Below, piece by piece: positions 15,008-22,844 of a stretch of 23,332 bases of DNA (position 1 is the first letter of the stretch; each line of letters begins with the position of its first letter). Source of the DNA: Peptostreptococcaceae bacterium (GTDB lineage: Bacteria; Bacillota_A; Clostridia; Peptostreptococcales; Acidaminobacteraceae); contig JABXKX010000368.1 in assembly GCA_013619035.1 (NCBI GenBank), positions 1 through 23,332 on the forward strand, written 5' to 3'. The notes below the pieces were generated by a model. The model saw only the letters and a program-made list of their open reading frames with translations, did no database searches and had not been told where the DNA came from. The translations under genes and the position numbers were made by a program.

Positions 15008-16270
15008 TTGCAAGATTTAATCAAAAAAGCGAATAAGCAGGCATTAGACAATCTGCAAAAAGCTCAACCTACACTTATTGGTATAGGCGTTGCTTTAAAA
15101 GATATTCCAAACATGGATAAGAAAACCATCTTACATGCTGGTCCACCTATCACTTGGGAAAATATGAGTGGCCCACTCAAAGGTGCCGTCATTGGTGGTT
15201 TAATTTATGAAGGCTTGGCATCTAATGAAGCTGAAGCTAGAGCACTTGCTGCCTCAGGGGAAATCAAGTTTGAACCCTGTCATCATCATAATACTGTAGG
15301 TCCGATGGCAGGTGTTGTAACCTCATCTATGCCAGTATGGATTATAGAAAATAAAGCCTTTGGTAATTTGGCATATTGTACGTTGAATGAAGGATTAGGT
15401 AAAGTTTTAAGATATGGTGCTTTCAGTGAAGAAGTTATTGAACGTCTTAACTGGATTGAAAAATTACTAGCGCCTGTTTTAAAGGCTGCTCTAAGTTTAA
15501 GAGGAGAAGTTGATCTGAAATCAATGATAGCCCAAGTCGTACAGATGGGTGATGAAGGTCATAACAGAAATAAAGCAGGCACCTCATTGTTTATTCGTGA
15601 GTTAGCACCTTATATAGTATTAACTGAGTTTAGCAACGAAGAAAAGTCAGATGTTCTTAAGTTTATGCATTCGAATGATCATTTCTTCTTGAATCTGACG
15701 ATGCCTGCTTGTAAAGCGGCAATCGATCCAAATGCTAATATTAAATATTCAACAATCGTTTCTATCATGGCTAGAAATGGTACAGAATTTGGTATCAAAG
15801 TTTCTGGTTTAGGGGATAGATGGTTTACTGCACCAGCAGAAATTATCGATGGCCTTTTCTTCCCTGGTTATGATAAAGAAGATGCAAATCCCGATATCGG
15901 GGATTCTGTGATTACAGAAACAACAGGTATTGGTGGTTTTGCAATGGCAACAGCTCCTGCAATTGTTCAATTTGTTGGTGGAACACCACAAGATGCCATT
16001 TTATATACAACCAGTATGTATGAGATTACAGAAGAAGAAAGTAATGCGTATAAAATGCCAACGATGAATTTTAGAGGCACACCTACAGGTATAGATATTC
16101 AAAAGGTTATTGAAACTCAAATACTACCAATCATTAATACAGGGATCGCTCATAAAGATCCTGGTGTTGGTCAAGTGGGGGCAGGTATTGTACGTCCTCC
16201 GATGAAATGTTTTGAAGATGCTTTAGAAGCTTTTGTTGAGCTGATGGCGTCTGAGGGTATGATAGATTAA
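15008..16270 (+). CDS. allG: DUF1116 protein, oxamate carbamoyltransferase subunit AllG-like (YlbE)
   Basis: This 420-residue DUF1116 family protein is the partner of FdrA. Landmarks are ILHAGPPITWENMSGPLKGA (about 34-55), FEPCHHHNTVGPMAGVVTSSMPVW, YCTLNEGLGKVLRYGA, MGDEGHNRNKAGTSLF and ARNGTEFGIKVSG. The His/Gly-rich motifs probably form the active site. The frame begins with TTG at 15008, placed 7 nt after AGGAGA (14995-15000). The ATG at 15000 is in another frame and stops after six codons, so TTG is the supported start. In E. coli YlbE/AllG is needed for oxamate carbamoyltransferase together with FdrA and YlbF. The next gene starts 33 nt downstream. Confidence 0.88.
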   Translation: MQDLIKKANKQALDNLQKAQPTLIGIGVALKDIPNMDKKTILHAGPPITWENMSGPLKGAVIGGLIYEGLASNEAEARALAASGEIKFEPCHHHNTVGPMAGVVTSSMPVWIIENKAFGNLAYCTLNEGLGKVLRYGAFSEEVIERLNWIEKLLAPVLKAALSLRGEVDLKSMIAQVVQMGDEGHNRNKAGTSLFIRELAPYIVLTEFSNEEKSDVLKFMHSNDHFFLNLTMPACKAAIDPNANIKYSTIVSIMARNGTEFGIKVSGLGDRWFTAPAEIIDGLFFPGYDKEDANPDIGDSVITETTGIGGFAMATAPAIVQFVGGTPQDAILYTTSMYEITEEESNAYKMPTMNFRGTPTGIDIQKVIETQILPIINTGIAHKDPGVGQVGAGIVRPPMKCFEDALEAFVELMASEGMID

Positions 16271-16303
16271 TAGGGTGTAGTAATGACTACTAAGGAGGAT
16301 ATA

Positions 16304-17098
16304 ATGAATTTTTGGAACAAGATTAAAATGTATGATTTAACTCAAAACACAAGTATTTTAACACCACCATGGCCTACATATGAGCCACTTCAAGTAAAGT
16401 TTTTTAAGAGACTTTCTCCAAATGGTGCTAATGGACAATTGATTACAACGTCTAATCATATTGGTACTCATTTAGATGGTCCTTTACATTTTGATACATC
16501 AGGTAGAGATATTGCTTCATTAGAATTAGAAAAATTATGTGGTCCTGGTGTCGTTGTTGACTTATCTGATATAGCAGAAGATTTTGGTATCTATACACCT
16601 CAAGATATTATGGATCGTGTAGAAGTTAAAAAAGGTGATATTTTAATAATTAATACAGGTTACCATAAGTATGGCTGGGATCAACCTGAAGCGGATGAAA
16701 GAAGATATATGTTAAGACATCCTGGACCATCTATGGACTTCCCGCAATGGTGCAAGGATATGCAGATTAGCTGGATTGGTGTTGACTGTGGATCGGCAGA
16801 TCATCCTATGAATACTAAAATTCGTGATTGGGAGCCAGGCGAAGCAAAAGCGTGTGATGAGTTCATGCAAAGAAAATATGGAAAAGGCTTAAATGAGATT
16901 TATGAGTGGCCTAAAACTTATCAAGCGATGCATATTCATGTATTCCCAAAACCAGATGAAATCATTCATGCTGAAAATGTTGGTGGACAAATTAAAGAAG
17001 TTTTAAATAAACGATTGGTGATTGGTTGTTTCCCTTGGAAATTCCAAGATGGTGAATCTGCTTTCTGTAGAATCGTTGCATTTGAAGAACAAGAGTAA
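16304..17098 (+). CDS. Cyclase-family metal hydrolase (kynurenine formamidase / isatin hydrolase-like)
   Basis: This 264-residue metal-dependent hydrolase of the cyclase family includes kynurenine formamidase and isatin hydrolase, which cleave amide or lactam bonds using Mn or Zn. The signature HIGTHLDGPLHF (His52, His56, Asp58, His62) is complete, followed by SGRDIASL. WIGVDCGSADHPMN and AMHIHVFPK are later landmarks. The frame is open from 16283, but AAGGAGG (16292-16298) lies inside that extension and 5 nt before ATG 16304, which is therefore the start. It is the last gene before a terminator. In this context it may open the ring of an oxidised purine or pyrimidine derivative, giving a ureido acid for the FdrA/DUF1116/DUF2877 enzyme. 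The family is certain; the substrate is not. Confidence 0.88.
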   Translation: MNFWNKIKMYDLTQNTSILTPPWPTYEPLQVKFFKRLSPNGANGQLITTSNHIGTHLDGPLHFDTSGRDIASLELEKLCGPGVVVDLSDIAEDFGIYTPQDIMDRVEVKKGDILIINTGYHKYGWDQPEADERRYMLRHPGPSMDFPQWCKDMQISWIGVDCGSADHPMNTKIRDWEPGEAKACDEFMQRKYGKGLNEIYEWPKTYQAMHIHVFPKPDEIIHAENVGGQIKEVLNKRLVIGCFPWKFQDGESAFCRIVAFEEQE

Positions 17099-17104
17099 TT
17101 TTAT

Positions 17105-17143
17105 AAAGAGCTCACCCCGTGTGGGTGACTCTTTTAGTTTTCT
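17105..17143 (+). terminator. Rho-independent terminator after the cyclase gene
   Basis: AAAGAGCTCACCC (17105-17117) pairs with GGGTGACTCTTT (17123-17134), leaving a single bulged G, with a 5-nt loop and a T-rich tail (TTTTAGTTTT). It ends the regulator-to-cyclase transcription unit and separates it from the CoA-transferase unit. Confidence 0.85.
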
Positions 17144-17215
17144 AGAGTAAGTATTAAAACAAGTGGTGATACCTTAAGTTAATGCCATCACTTTAGTTAT
17201 AAATTAGGAGGCGTT
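17144..17215 (+). promoter_or_regulatory. Promoter region of the CoA-transferase/xdhC unit
   Basis: This 72-bp gap follows a terminator and must contain a promoter. AAGTA (17149), GTGATA and TTTAGTTATAAATTA (17192-17206) partly recall the elements at 5291 and 10543, but the spacing is longer (43 bp from AAGTA to TTTAG, against 34-36). TATAAA (17198-17203) overlaps the ribosome site region, so it is a poor -10 candidate. Confidence 0.35.
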
Positions 17216-18400
17216 ATGGGACCATTAGAAGGTTTGAAAGTATTGGATTTAACTAGAGTATTGGCTGGACCATACTGTACAATGATACTAGGGGATCTAG
17301 GTGCGAACATCATAAAAGTGGAAATGCCAGGTACGGGAGATGACTCAAGACATTTTGGACCTTATCAAAATGGCGAAAGTGCTTACTTTATGAGTTTGAA
17401 TAGAAATAAACGGTCGATGACCTTAAATTTAAAAAATGAACAAGGTAAAACTCTTTTAAAAGAATTGGTTAAGAAAGTAGATATAATCATCGAAAACTTT
17501 AGACCGGGAACAATGGAAAAGTTGGGATTGGGTTATGAGACCTTAAAAACATTAAATCCAAAACTTATTTATGCTGCTTCCTCAGGGTTTGGTCATTCTG
17601 GACCCTATAGTAAAAGACCAGCTTATGATGGTGTTGTACAAGCTATGGGTGGTATTATGAGTATAACAGGCGCTAAAGGTGGTGAGCCAATGAGAGTTGG
17701 TCCATCAATTGGAGATATTGGTGCTGGTTTGTTTACTGCAATTGGTGTTCTTGCTGCTTTAAATCATAAGAACTTAACGGGTATTGGACAGAAAGTTGAT
17801 GTGGCAATGTTGGATTGTCAGGTGGCAATGCTTGAAAATGCCATTGCTAGATATGTTGTTACAAAAGAGGTACCAAAACCAGCTGGTAATAGACATACAT
17901 CGATTGTTCCGTTTGAACCATTTGACACTTTAGATTCGAAAATTGTGGTCGCTGCTGGAAATGATGGCATATGGAAAAGATTTTGTGGTGTAGCTGACTT
18001 AAATAATATTGTTGATGATGATAGATTTAAAACAAACCCTAAAAGAAATGAAAATTACGATGCCCTTAGACCATTGGTTGCAGAACAGTTGCTTAAAAAG
18101 ACGACTGAGCAGTGGGGTAAAATATTAGACGATGCCGGTGTTCCAAATGGACCAATAAATTCTGTTGATAAAGTGATAACTAACGAACAAGTACTTGCAA
18201 GAGATATGATTGTAGAAGTAGATCATCCTGTTGCAGGACCTTTAAAAATGCCTGGTATAGCTATTAAACTCAGTGAAACACCTGGAGCAATAGAAACATG
18301 TGCGCCGTTATTGGGTGAACACAATAAAGAACTGTTGAAAGAATTCTTCGATTATTCTGAAGCCGAAGTGGACAAGATGATTGAAGAGGGTGTATTATAG
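17216..18400 (+). CDS. Class III (CaiB/BaiF-type) CoA-transferase
   Basis: This 394-residue class III CoA-transferase moves CoA between carboxylic acids through an aspartyl-CoA anhydride. The N-terminus GPLEGLKVLDLTRVLAGPYCTMILGDLGA is standard. NRNKRSMTLNLK and the catalytic Asp167 in VGPSIGDIGAG match formyl-CoA transferase Asp169. Length fits one subunit of the interlocked dimer. ATG 17216 follows AGGAGG. It heads the unit with xdhC, yqeB and mocA, which is unusual for hydroxylase maturation genes. The likely role is to activate the acid left after ring opening (an oxamate-, oxalate- or malonate-like acid). The substrate cannot be read from sequence. Confidence 0.9.
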   Translation: MGPLEGLKVLDLTRVLAGPYCTMILGDLGANIIKVEMPGTGDDSRHFGPYQNGESAYFMSLNRNKRSMTLNLKNEQGKTLLKELVKKVDIIIENFRPGTMEKLGLGYETLKTLNPKLIYAASSGFGHSGPYSKRPAYDGVVQAMGGIMSITGAKGGEPMRVGPSIGDIGAGLFTAIGVLAALNHKNLTGIGQKVDVAMLDCQVAMLENAIARYVVTKEVPKPAGNRHTSIVPFEPFDTLDSKIVVAAGNDGIWKRFCGVADLNNIVDDDRFKTNPKRNENYDALRPLVAEQLLKKTTEQWGKILDDAGVPNGPINSVDKVITNEQVLARDMIVEVDHPVAGPLKMPGIAIKLSETPGAIETCAPLLGEHNKELLKEFFDYSEAEVDKMIEEGVL

Positions 18401-18410
18401 GAGGTTTAAA

Positions 18411-19217
18411 ATGGATGCATTATTGATTAAACATCTCCATGAGTTGATTGACAATCGTGAAGAAGTTGCCCTTGTTACAGTTACAAATAAATCAGGCAGT
18501 GGTCCTAGAGGAAATGGGAGCATGATGCTTGTTAATGCGACAGGAGAACTACTTTATGGTACAGTAGGAGGTGGTGGTATTGAAGAACGAGCAAAAAAAG
18601 ATGCTGCTAGCTGTCTTAGTGAAAATATCTCAAAACCTTTTCATTATGAGCTGACTTTAGAAGAAACTGAAAGTTCTTTGCATATGGCTTGCGGTGGCGT
18701 TGTAGATGTTTTTATAAAAGTCTTTAAAAACGTAGACCAATTAATCATTGCAGGTGGCGGTCATATCGGTCTTGAATTAAGTCGATTTGCTAAAGCGCTT
18801 GGTTATCGTGTTGTGATTATTGACCATCGAGAAGATTATGCAAATGATGTTAGATTCAGTCATGTGGATAGTGTTTTATCCGGAGATATGGTAGAACATT
18901 TGAAAAATACTAAAATAGATCATCATACCAGTGTTGTCATTATCACACACGGTCATTTATTTGATTTAGAAGCACTTCAGGCGGTTGTGGATTCTGATGC
19001 GCGTTATATCGGTATGATAGGTAGTCAAACAAAAATAAAACATTGTTTTGGTGAGTTGGAAAAAGATGGTGTCTCTAAAGAGATGTTATCAAAGGTGTAT
19101 GCCCCTATAGGTATCGATATTGGTGGTGAAACACCTGTTGAAATTGCTTTAGCAATCCTCTCAGAAATACAAGCTGTGAAATACAATAAGTCTGGATCTT
19201 TCATGAAAGACTTATAA
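18411..19217 (+). CDS. xdhC: XdhC-family molybdenum cofactor sulfurylation/insertion factor
   Basis: This 268-residue maturation factor of the XdhC/CoxI family binds the molybdenum cofactor, protects it and helps insert its sulfurated (or selenated) form into the hydroxylase. The XdhC/CoxI domain has NKSGSGPRGNGSMMLV, GTVGGGGIEERA and the Cys-containing MACGGVVDVFI (Cys at about 93). The C-terminal Rossmann domain begins with LIIAGGGHIGLELSRFAKALGYRVVIIDHRED and includes RYIGMIGSQTK. The frame opens at 18381 inside the CoA-transferase gene, but GGAGGT (18400-18405) precedes ATG 18411, which gives the typical N-terminus. yqeB follows within 10 nt. Confidence 0.92.
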   Translation: MDALLIKHLHELIDNREEVALVTVTNKSGSGPRGNGSMMLVNATGELLYGTVGGGGIEERAKKDAASCLSENISKPFHYELTLEETESSLHMACGGVVDVFIKVFKNVDQLIIAGGGHIGLELSRFAKALGYRVVIIDHREDYANDVRFSHVDSVLSGDMVEHLKNTKIDHHTSVVIITHGHLFDLEALQAVVDSDARYIGMIGSQTKIKHCFGELEKDGVSKEMLSKVYAPIGIDIGGETPVEIALAILSEIQAVKYNKSGSFMKDL

Positions 19218-19227
19218 GGAGGTCTAA

Positions 19228-20025
19228 ATGACTGTTTGCAAAAGGGTATTGGTTAGAAGTGGTGGCGATTTAGCATCTGCTGTGGTTCAGAAACTCTATA
19301 GATGTGGGTTTGAAATAGTTATCAGTGAACTTGAACAACCAAGAATGGTTAGAAGAACCGTTTCATTTTCTAATGCCGTTTATGAAGGTGATTATGAAGT
19401 AGAGGGTGTTCGGGCTGTTCATGTTAAAGATGTAAAAGACATATCGCTTTATTTAAAACAAAAACTAATACCAGTTGTTACTGATTCAGAAATAGAAATA
19501 CTAGAAGTGTATAAACCAGATATTTTTATTGATGCAACACTTTCTAAGAAACCAGTCACTTATAATAAAGACTACATGCCTATAGTCATAGGACTTGGAC
19601 CTGAAATCGTCTCTGGACGAGATGCTGATATTGTCATAGAGACATGTAGAGGTCATGATTTAGGTCGATTAATCTTTGAGGGTGTTGCCAAACCCAACAC
19701 ATCAATCCCAGGTTTTATTGATGGCTATGGAAAAGAACGGGTTTTAAGAGCACCTTGTGATGGCAAAATCGAAACACTTAAAAAAATTGGAGATATAGTA
19801 AAGAAGGATGAAATCATCATAACTGTGAATGGCATGCCGGTGAGATCTCAGATAAATGGGATCATACGAGGTCTGATTCATCCAAGTGTGATGGTTACTA
19901 AAGGGCTTAAAATAGGTGATGTAGATCCCCGTGGATCATATGATTACTGTTTTACCATTAGTGATAAAGGACGAAATATCGCTGGCGGGGTACTTGAAGC
20001 CATTTTAATTCTATTAAAGGAATGA
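19228..20025 (+). CDS. yqeB: YqeB (EF2563-type) selenium-dependent molybdenum hydroxylase maturation protein
   Basis: This 265-residue protein of the YqeB/EF2563 family is a marker of selenium-dependent molybdenum hydroxylases. The N-terminus RVLVRSGGDLASAVVQKLYRCGFEIVISELEQP and the following RRTVSFSNAVYEG are characteristic. GLGPEIVSGRDADIVIETCRGHDLGR and PGFIDGYGKERVLRAPCDG lie in the middle, and DVDPRGSYDYCFTISDKGRNIAGGVLEAI at the C-terminus. It is thought to act after XdhC in delivering labile selenium to the active site; the exact reaction is unknown. AAGGAGG precedes ATG 19228, and it is co-transcribed between xdhC and mocA. The selenophosphate synthetase gene selD would be expected elsewhere in the genome. 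Confidence 0.9.
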   Translation: MTVCKRVLVRSGGDLASAVVQKLYRCGFEIVISELEQPRMVRRTVSFSNAVYEGDYEVEGVRAVHVKDVKDISLYLKQKLIPVVTDSEIEILEVYKPDIFIDATLSKKPVTYNKDYMPIVIGLGPEIVSGRDADIVIETCRGHDLGRLIFEGVAKPNTSIPGFIDGYGKERVLRAPCDGKIETLKKIGDIVKKDEIIITVNGMPVRSQINGIIRGLIHPSVMVTKGLKIGDVDPRGSYDYCFTISDKGRNIAGGVLEAILILLKE

Positions 20026-20069
20026 TTTCGAAGATTATATAAGACCGGATTATTATATGGAGGGGTTTG

Positions 20070-20672
20070 ATGATTAGTGCAATAATTTTAGCGGCAGGAT
20101 TATCCTCTAGAATGGGAAAAAACAAGTTACTACTTCCTTTAGGTAAACAAAGCGTCATTGAACATGTTGTTGAAAAAGTTTCAAAGAGCCAAGTTGATGA
20201 AATCATTGTTGTTTTAGGAAATGATGCGAAAGATATTGAGGCTGTTTTAGATCGGTTTGATATTAAGACTGTCGTCAACTCGAATTATATAAAAGGACAA
20301 AGTACTTCAGTAAAAGTGGGCATAAGGGAAGTTGATGATCATACCGAAGGAGCACTTTTTATTATGGGAGATCAACCTATGATAAAAACAGGCATTATCA
20401 ATGACATTATTCATAAGTTTTCTGAGTGTGAGTGTAGTATTGTTGTACCAACCTATAACAATCAAAGAGGAAATCCGGTGTTATTTGGAAATCTGTGGTT
20501 TGAAGAACTCAATCATGTTCAAGGAGATAAGGGTGGAAGAGATATTTTAAAAAATAATCTGGATCAAGTTAGTTTTATAGAAATAACAGATGACTTATTT
20601 CTAAAAGATATAGACGATGATGTGATGTACCAACATATAAAAGCTAAATTTGAAAAAGAGGATAATGACTAA
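20070..20672 (+). CDS. mocA: MocA-type molybdenum cofactor cytidylyltransferase
   Basis: This 200-residue nucleotidyltransferase converts Mo-molybdopterin to the cytosine dinucleotide form (MCD) used by bacterial hydroxylases. The N-terminal NTP-binding motif is LAAGLSSRMGKNKLLLPL (residues about 8-25). FIMGDQPMI holds the metal-binding Asp, and RGNPVLF and GDKGGRDIL are family landmarks. GGAGGGG (20059-20065) is 4 nt before ATG 20070; the preceding in-frame TTG is too close to the ribosome site. It is the last gene of the CoA-transferase unit and is followed by a terminator. PucB-type homologues accompany hydroxylases in other genomes. Confidence 0.9.
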   Translation: MISAIILAAGLSSRMGKNKLLLPLGKQSVIEHVVEKVSKSQVDEIIVVLGNDAKDIEAVLDRFDIKTVVNSNYIKGQSTSVKVGIREVDDHTEGALFIMGDQPMIKTGIINDIIHKFSECECSIVVPTYNNQRGNPVLFGNLWFEELNHVQGDKGGRDILKNNLDQVSFIEITDDLFLKDIDDDVMYQHIKAKFEKEDND

Positions 20673-20721
20673 AATCTGATCCCTATTAGAACTGAGAGAG
20701 AAATGTAATATATCGATGTAC

Positions 20722-20758
20722 TGTCTACGGGAAATTAATACCGTAGGCATTTTTATTT
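20722..20758 (+). terminator. Rho-independent terminator after mocA
   Basis: TGTCTACGG (20722-20730) pairs with CCGTAGGCA (20741-20749) through nine pairs including one G-U, with a 10-nt loop and then TTTTTATTT. It ends the CoA-transferase, xdhC, yqeB, mocA unit. Confidence 0.88.
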
Positions 20759-20862
20759 GCTAAAATTATGTTAGATGATATATATAATTTGTTGTAGGTT
20801 TCTTTGTTATGTATCAGGGTATGAATATATCAACTCTATTAAAACAAGACAAAGGATTATAC

Positions 20863-21933
20863 ATGAAAACCATCTCTAACAAAGAAAAGAATATAGTCGT
20901 AGATTATAAAGTCAAAATTCTGTATTTACTGATAGTGCTTGTTATAGTATCCTCCTCAGTATTCTTGGGCATCTATATATTATTTGCTCCTTTTAAACCA
21001 GCAATTATTGTACATATCGTTTATATTCTATTTCATTTGACATTATTATACTTCCTAAAAAAGAAACAATACATGTTTGTAAAACTTAGTATATTGTTAA
21101 CCTTCATTATACAATTAACTTTGGCTGTCTATGTATGGTTTCCTGTAACAACAGGTTATAACCTATTTTACTATATGGTACCGATTGCTGCTTTTCTAAC
21201 GGTTGATGTTCATAAAACATGGGAACGTTATTTTGCATTTTTTTTATCAATTTTAGCCACCTTATTGTTCCTGGGAAGTGTATCTTTAAATATGGATTTT
21301 TATTTGTATGTACTAGATTCTGAAGTAGAAAAGCTCATACACACGTTTACAATTATTTCGACAATTGTCCCTGCAACTTTTATTTTTTATAGATATACAA
21401 TAGACCTTTCTAAGAAACAAAATGAACTCAGGTATTTAGCAAACACCGATGCTTTAACTCAAGTGGCCAATCGTAGAGTTCTTTTTGAACTGGGTGAAAA
21501 AGAGGTGGTGTTAGCGTATAAATATGCTCATGAATTCACTTTGATTCAACTTGATATAGATCATTTTAAATTTGTTAATGACTCTTTTGGTCATCCTGTA
21601 GGAGATGAAATTCTAGTTCAGTTGACTCAAGTTATCCATCAACATATTCGTAAAGAAGATACTTTTTCTAGACACGGTGGAGAAGAATTTGCTATTATTG
21701 TTCGAAAAACTACATGGGAGAGTGGTATGGAAGTTGCTGAAAAACTTAGACGAGTTGTTGAAACTGAAGTGTTTAAGGTAGGGGATAATGAAGTGAAAAT
21801 CACATTAAGTATTGGCGTGGCTCAGTTCACACCAAAATATAATACTTTTAATGAGATGATGCGAGTATCAGATAAAGCATTATATAAAGCTAAGAATAAA
21901 GGTCGAAATTGTGTTGTTTTGGGTTCTATGTGA
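20863..21933 (+). CDS. Membrane-anchored GGDEF diguanylate cyclase
   Basis: This 356-residue inner-membrane enzyme should make cyclic di-GMP from two GTP. Six hydrophobic segments lie at about 18-42, 46-66, 71-91, 99-115, 122-141 and 157-177. A short linker follows, then the GGDEF domain (about 190-356): NTDALTQVANRR, the metal-binding LDIDHFKFVND, and the active-site loop RHGGEEF with GGEEF at 272-276. The inhibitory I-site RxxD is present as RKED (263-266), so product inhibition is expected. The frame is open from 20809, but AAAGGA (20851-20856) precedes ATG 20863 by 6 nt, and the upstream Met codons lack a ribosome site. It has its own terminator on each side and is probably unrelated to the catabolic island. 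Confidence 0.9.
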   Translation: MKTISNKEKNIVVDYKVKILYLLIVLVIVSSSVFLGIYILFAPFKPAIIVHIVYILFHLTLLYFLKKKQYMFVKLSILLTFIIQLTLAVYVWFPVTTGYNLFYYMVPIAAFLTVDVHKTWERYFAFFLSILATLLFLGSVSLNMDFYLYVLDSEVEKLIHTFTIISTIVPATFIFYRYTIDLSKKQNELRYLANTDALTQVANRRVLFELGEKEVVLAYKYAHEFTLIQLDIDHFKFVNDSFGHPVGDEILVQLTQVIHQHIRKEDTFSRHGGEEFAIIVRKTTWESGMEVAEKLRRVVETEVFKVGDNEVKITLSIGVAQFTPKYNTFNEMMRVSDKALYKAKNKGRNCVVLGSM

Positions 21934-21985
21934 TAATATATGAACAGTATTGAGTAACCAAAAAATATGTAAAAATAGCAAATAT

Positions 21986-22019
21986 AAAGCCGTCTAATTT
22001 GATTATTAGACGGCTTTTT
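21986..22019. terminator. Rho-independent terminator after the diguanylate cyclase gene
   Basis: AAAGCCGTCTAAT (21986-21998) pairs perfectly over 13 bp with ATTAGACGGCTTT (22005-22017), with a 6-nt loop and a T-run on the + strand. The stem is symmetrical, so it may also stop a - strand transcript coming from the repeat array, although that side's tail (ATATTTGC) is weaker. Confidence 0.92.
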
Positions 22020-22074
22020 AACTCATTAATCATTAACTATTTAAAAATATATGTTATGTTAACTTCGTTTATTA

Positions 22075-22697
22075 ACCGTACTCATCACGGTCTTTAGCAA
22101 GGGCATTTAAATAACCTATTCTTGCCTAGGACTTTGAAGATGTATGTCCTACCATTTTTATACCTTAAGGTATTTGATTCAGCGTTGTACTCATCACAAC
22201 GTTCAGCAAGGGTGCGAAAAAACCTATTCTTGCCTAGGACTTTGTAGCAGTATGTCCTACCATTTTTATACCACTAGGGGTAATTTTTCAGCATCGCACT
22301 CATCACGATGTTCAGCAAGGGGATGAAAACCTATTCTTGCTTAGGACTTTGTAGCAGTATGTCCAACCATTTTTTATATCACTAGGATACATGTTTCAGC
22401 GTCGCACTCATCACAACGTTTGGCAAGGGTATGAAAAACCTGTTCTTACCTAGGACTTTGTAGCAGTATGTCCAACCATTTTTATACCACTAGGGTATTT
22501 ATATCATCATCGCACTCATCACGATGTTCAGCAAGGGTATGAAAAACCAAATCTTGCTTAGGACTTTGTAGCAGTATGTCCAACCATTTTTTATACCACT
22601 AGGGTACTTGTTTCAGCATCGCACTCATCACGATGTTTGGCAAGGGGATGAAAAACCATATTCTTGCCTAGAACTTTGTAGTAGTATGTTCTACCTT
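22075..22697. repeat. Six-copy tandem array of about 109-bp hairpin-rich units
   Basis: Units begin (at the conserved ACTCATC) at 22080, 22189, 22298, 22406, 22514 and 22623, giving periods of 109, 109, 108, 108 and 109. The last unit is cut short at about 22697. Each unit holds four short inverted repeats in order: one flanking ACTCATC; GCAAG/CTTGC; GGAC/GTCC; and TACC/GGTA. The arms change together between copies. Examples are ACCGT/ACGGT, CGTTGT/ACAACG and CATCG/CGATG for the first; AGCAAG/CTTGCT and GGCAAG/CTTGCC for the second; TAGGAC/GTCCTA and TAGAAC/GTTCTA for the third; TACC/GGTA and TATC/GATA for the fourth. The period is not a multiple of three and the short ORFs here have no sensible product, so the array is not protein-coding. 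It is unlike CRISPR, since there are no short repeats with unique spacers. Confidence 0.92.
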
Positions 22698-22700
22698 CGC

Positions 22701-22715
22701 TGTCGAAATTCGACA
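22701..22715. repeat. Perfect 7-bp inverted repeat at the edge of the array
   Basis: TGTCGAA and TTCGACA flank a single A just where the sixth repeat unit diverges from the consensus. It replaces the fourth hairpin of the unit and may mark the array boundary. Confidence 0.6.
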
Positions 22716-22808
22716 TATTTAAACCACCAGAGAATTAACTCCTGGTCCATTAATTCAAATTTAATTGTATCATTACTGAGCCAGATTATAATTCATTTGC
22801 TGATGCCC

Positions 22809-22844
22809 AGCTAACAAATCGTTTTTATAAACGACCTTTTAGCT
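22809..22844. repeat. Two-part hairpin in the array flank
   Basis: The outer stem AGCTAA (22809-22814) / TTAGCT (22839-22844) encloses the inner stem CGTTT (22820-22824) / AAACG (22829-22833) with a TTAT loop and a symmetrical 5+5-nt internal loop. This is a typical RNA-like stem; it has no U-tract. Confidence 0.6.

Noticed and set aside
22290..22320. Hammerhead ribozyme core (TGATGAG and GAAA on the - strand)
   Set aside because: The invariant C before TGATGA is absent and the bases between the two core blocks cannot form stem II; the conserved pairing instead places TGATGAGTG in a loop.
22075..22697. CRISPR array
   Set aside because: The units are homologous along their full 109 bp, with no short identical repeats separated by unique spacers, and no cas genes are present.
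22144..22814. Short + strand ORFs inside and beside the repeat array (60 and 68 codons)
   Set aside because: They follow the repeat sequence, which has a period not divisible by three, show no ribosome site and give Cys/Ser/His-rich low-complexity products.
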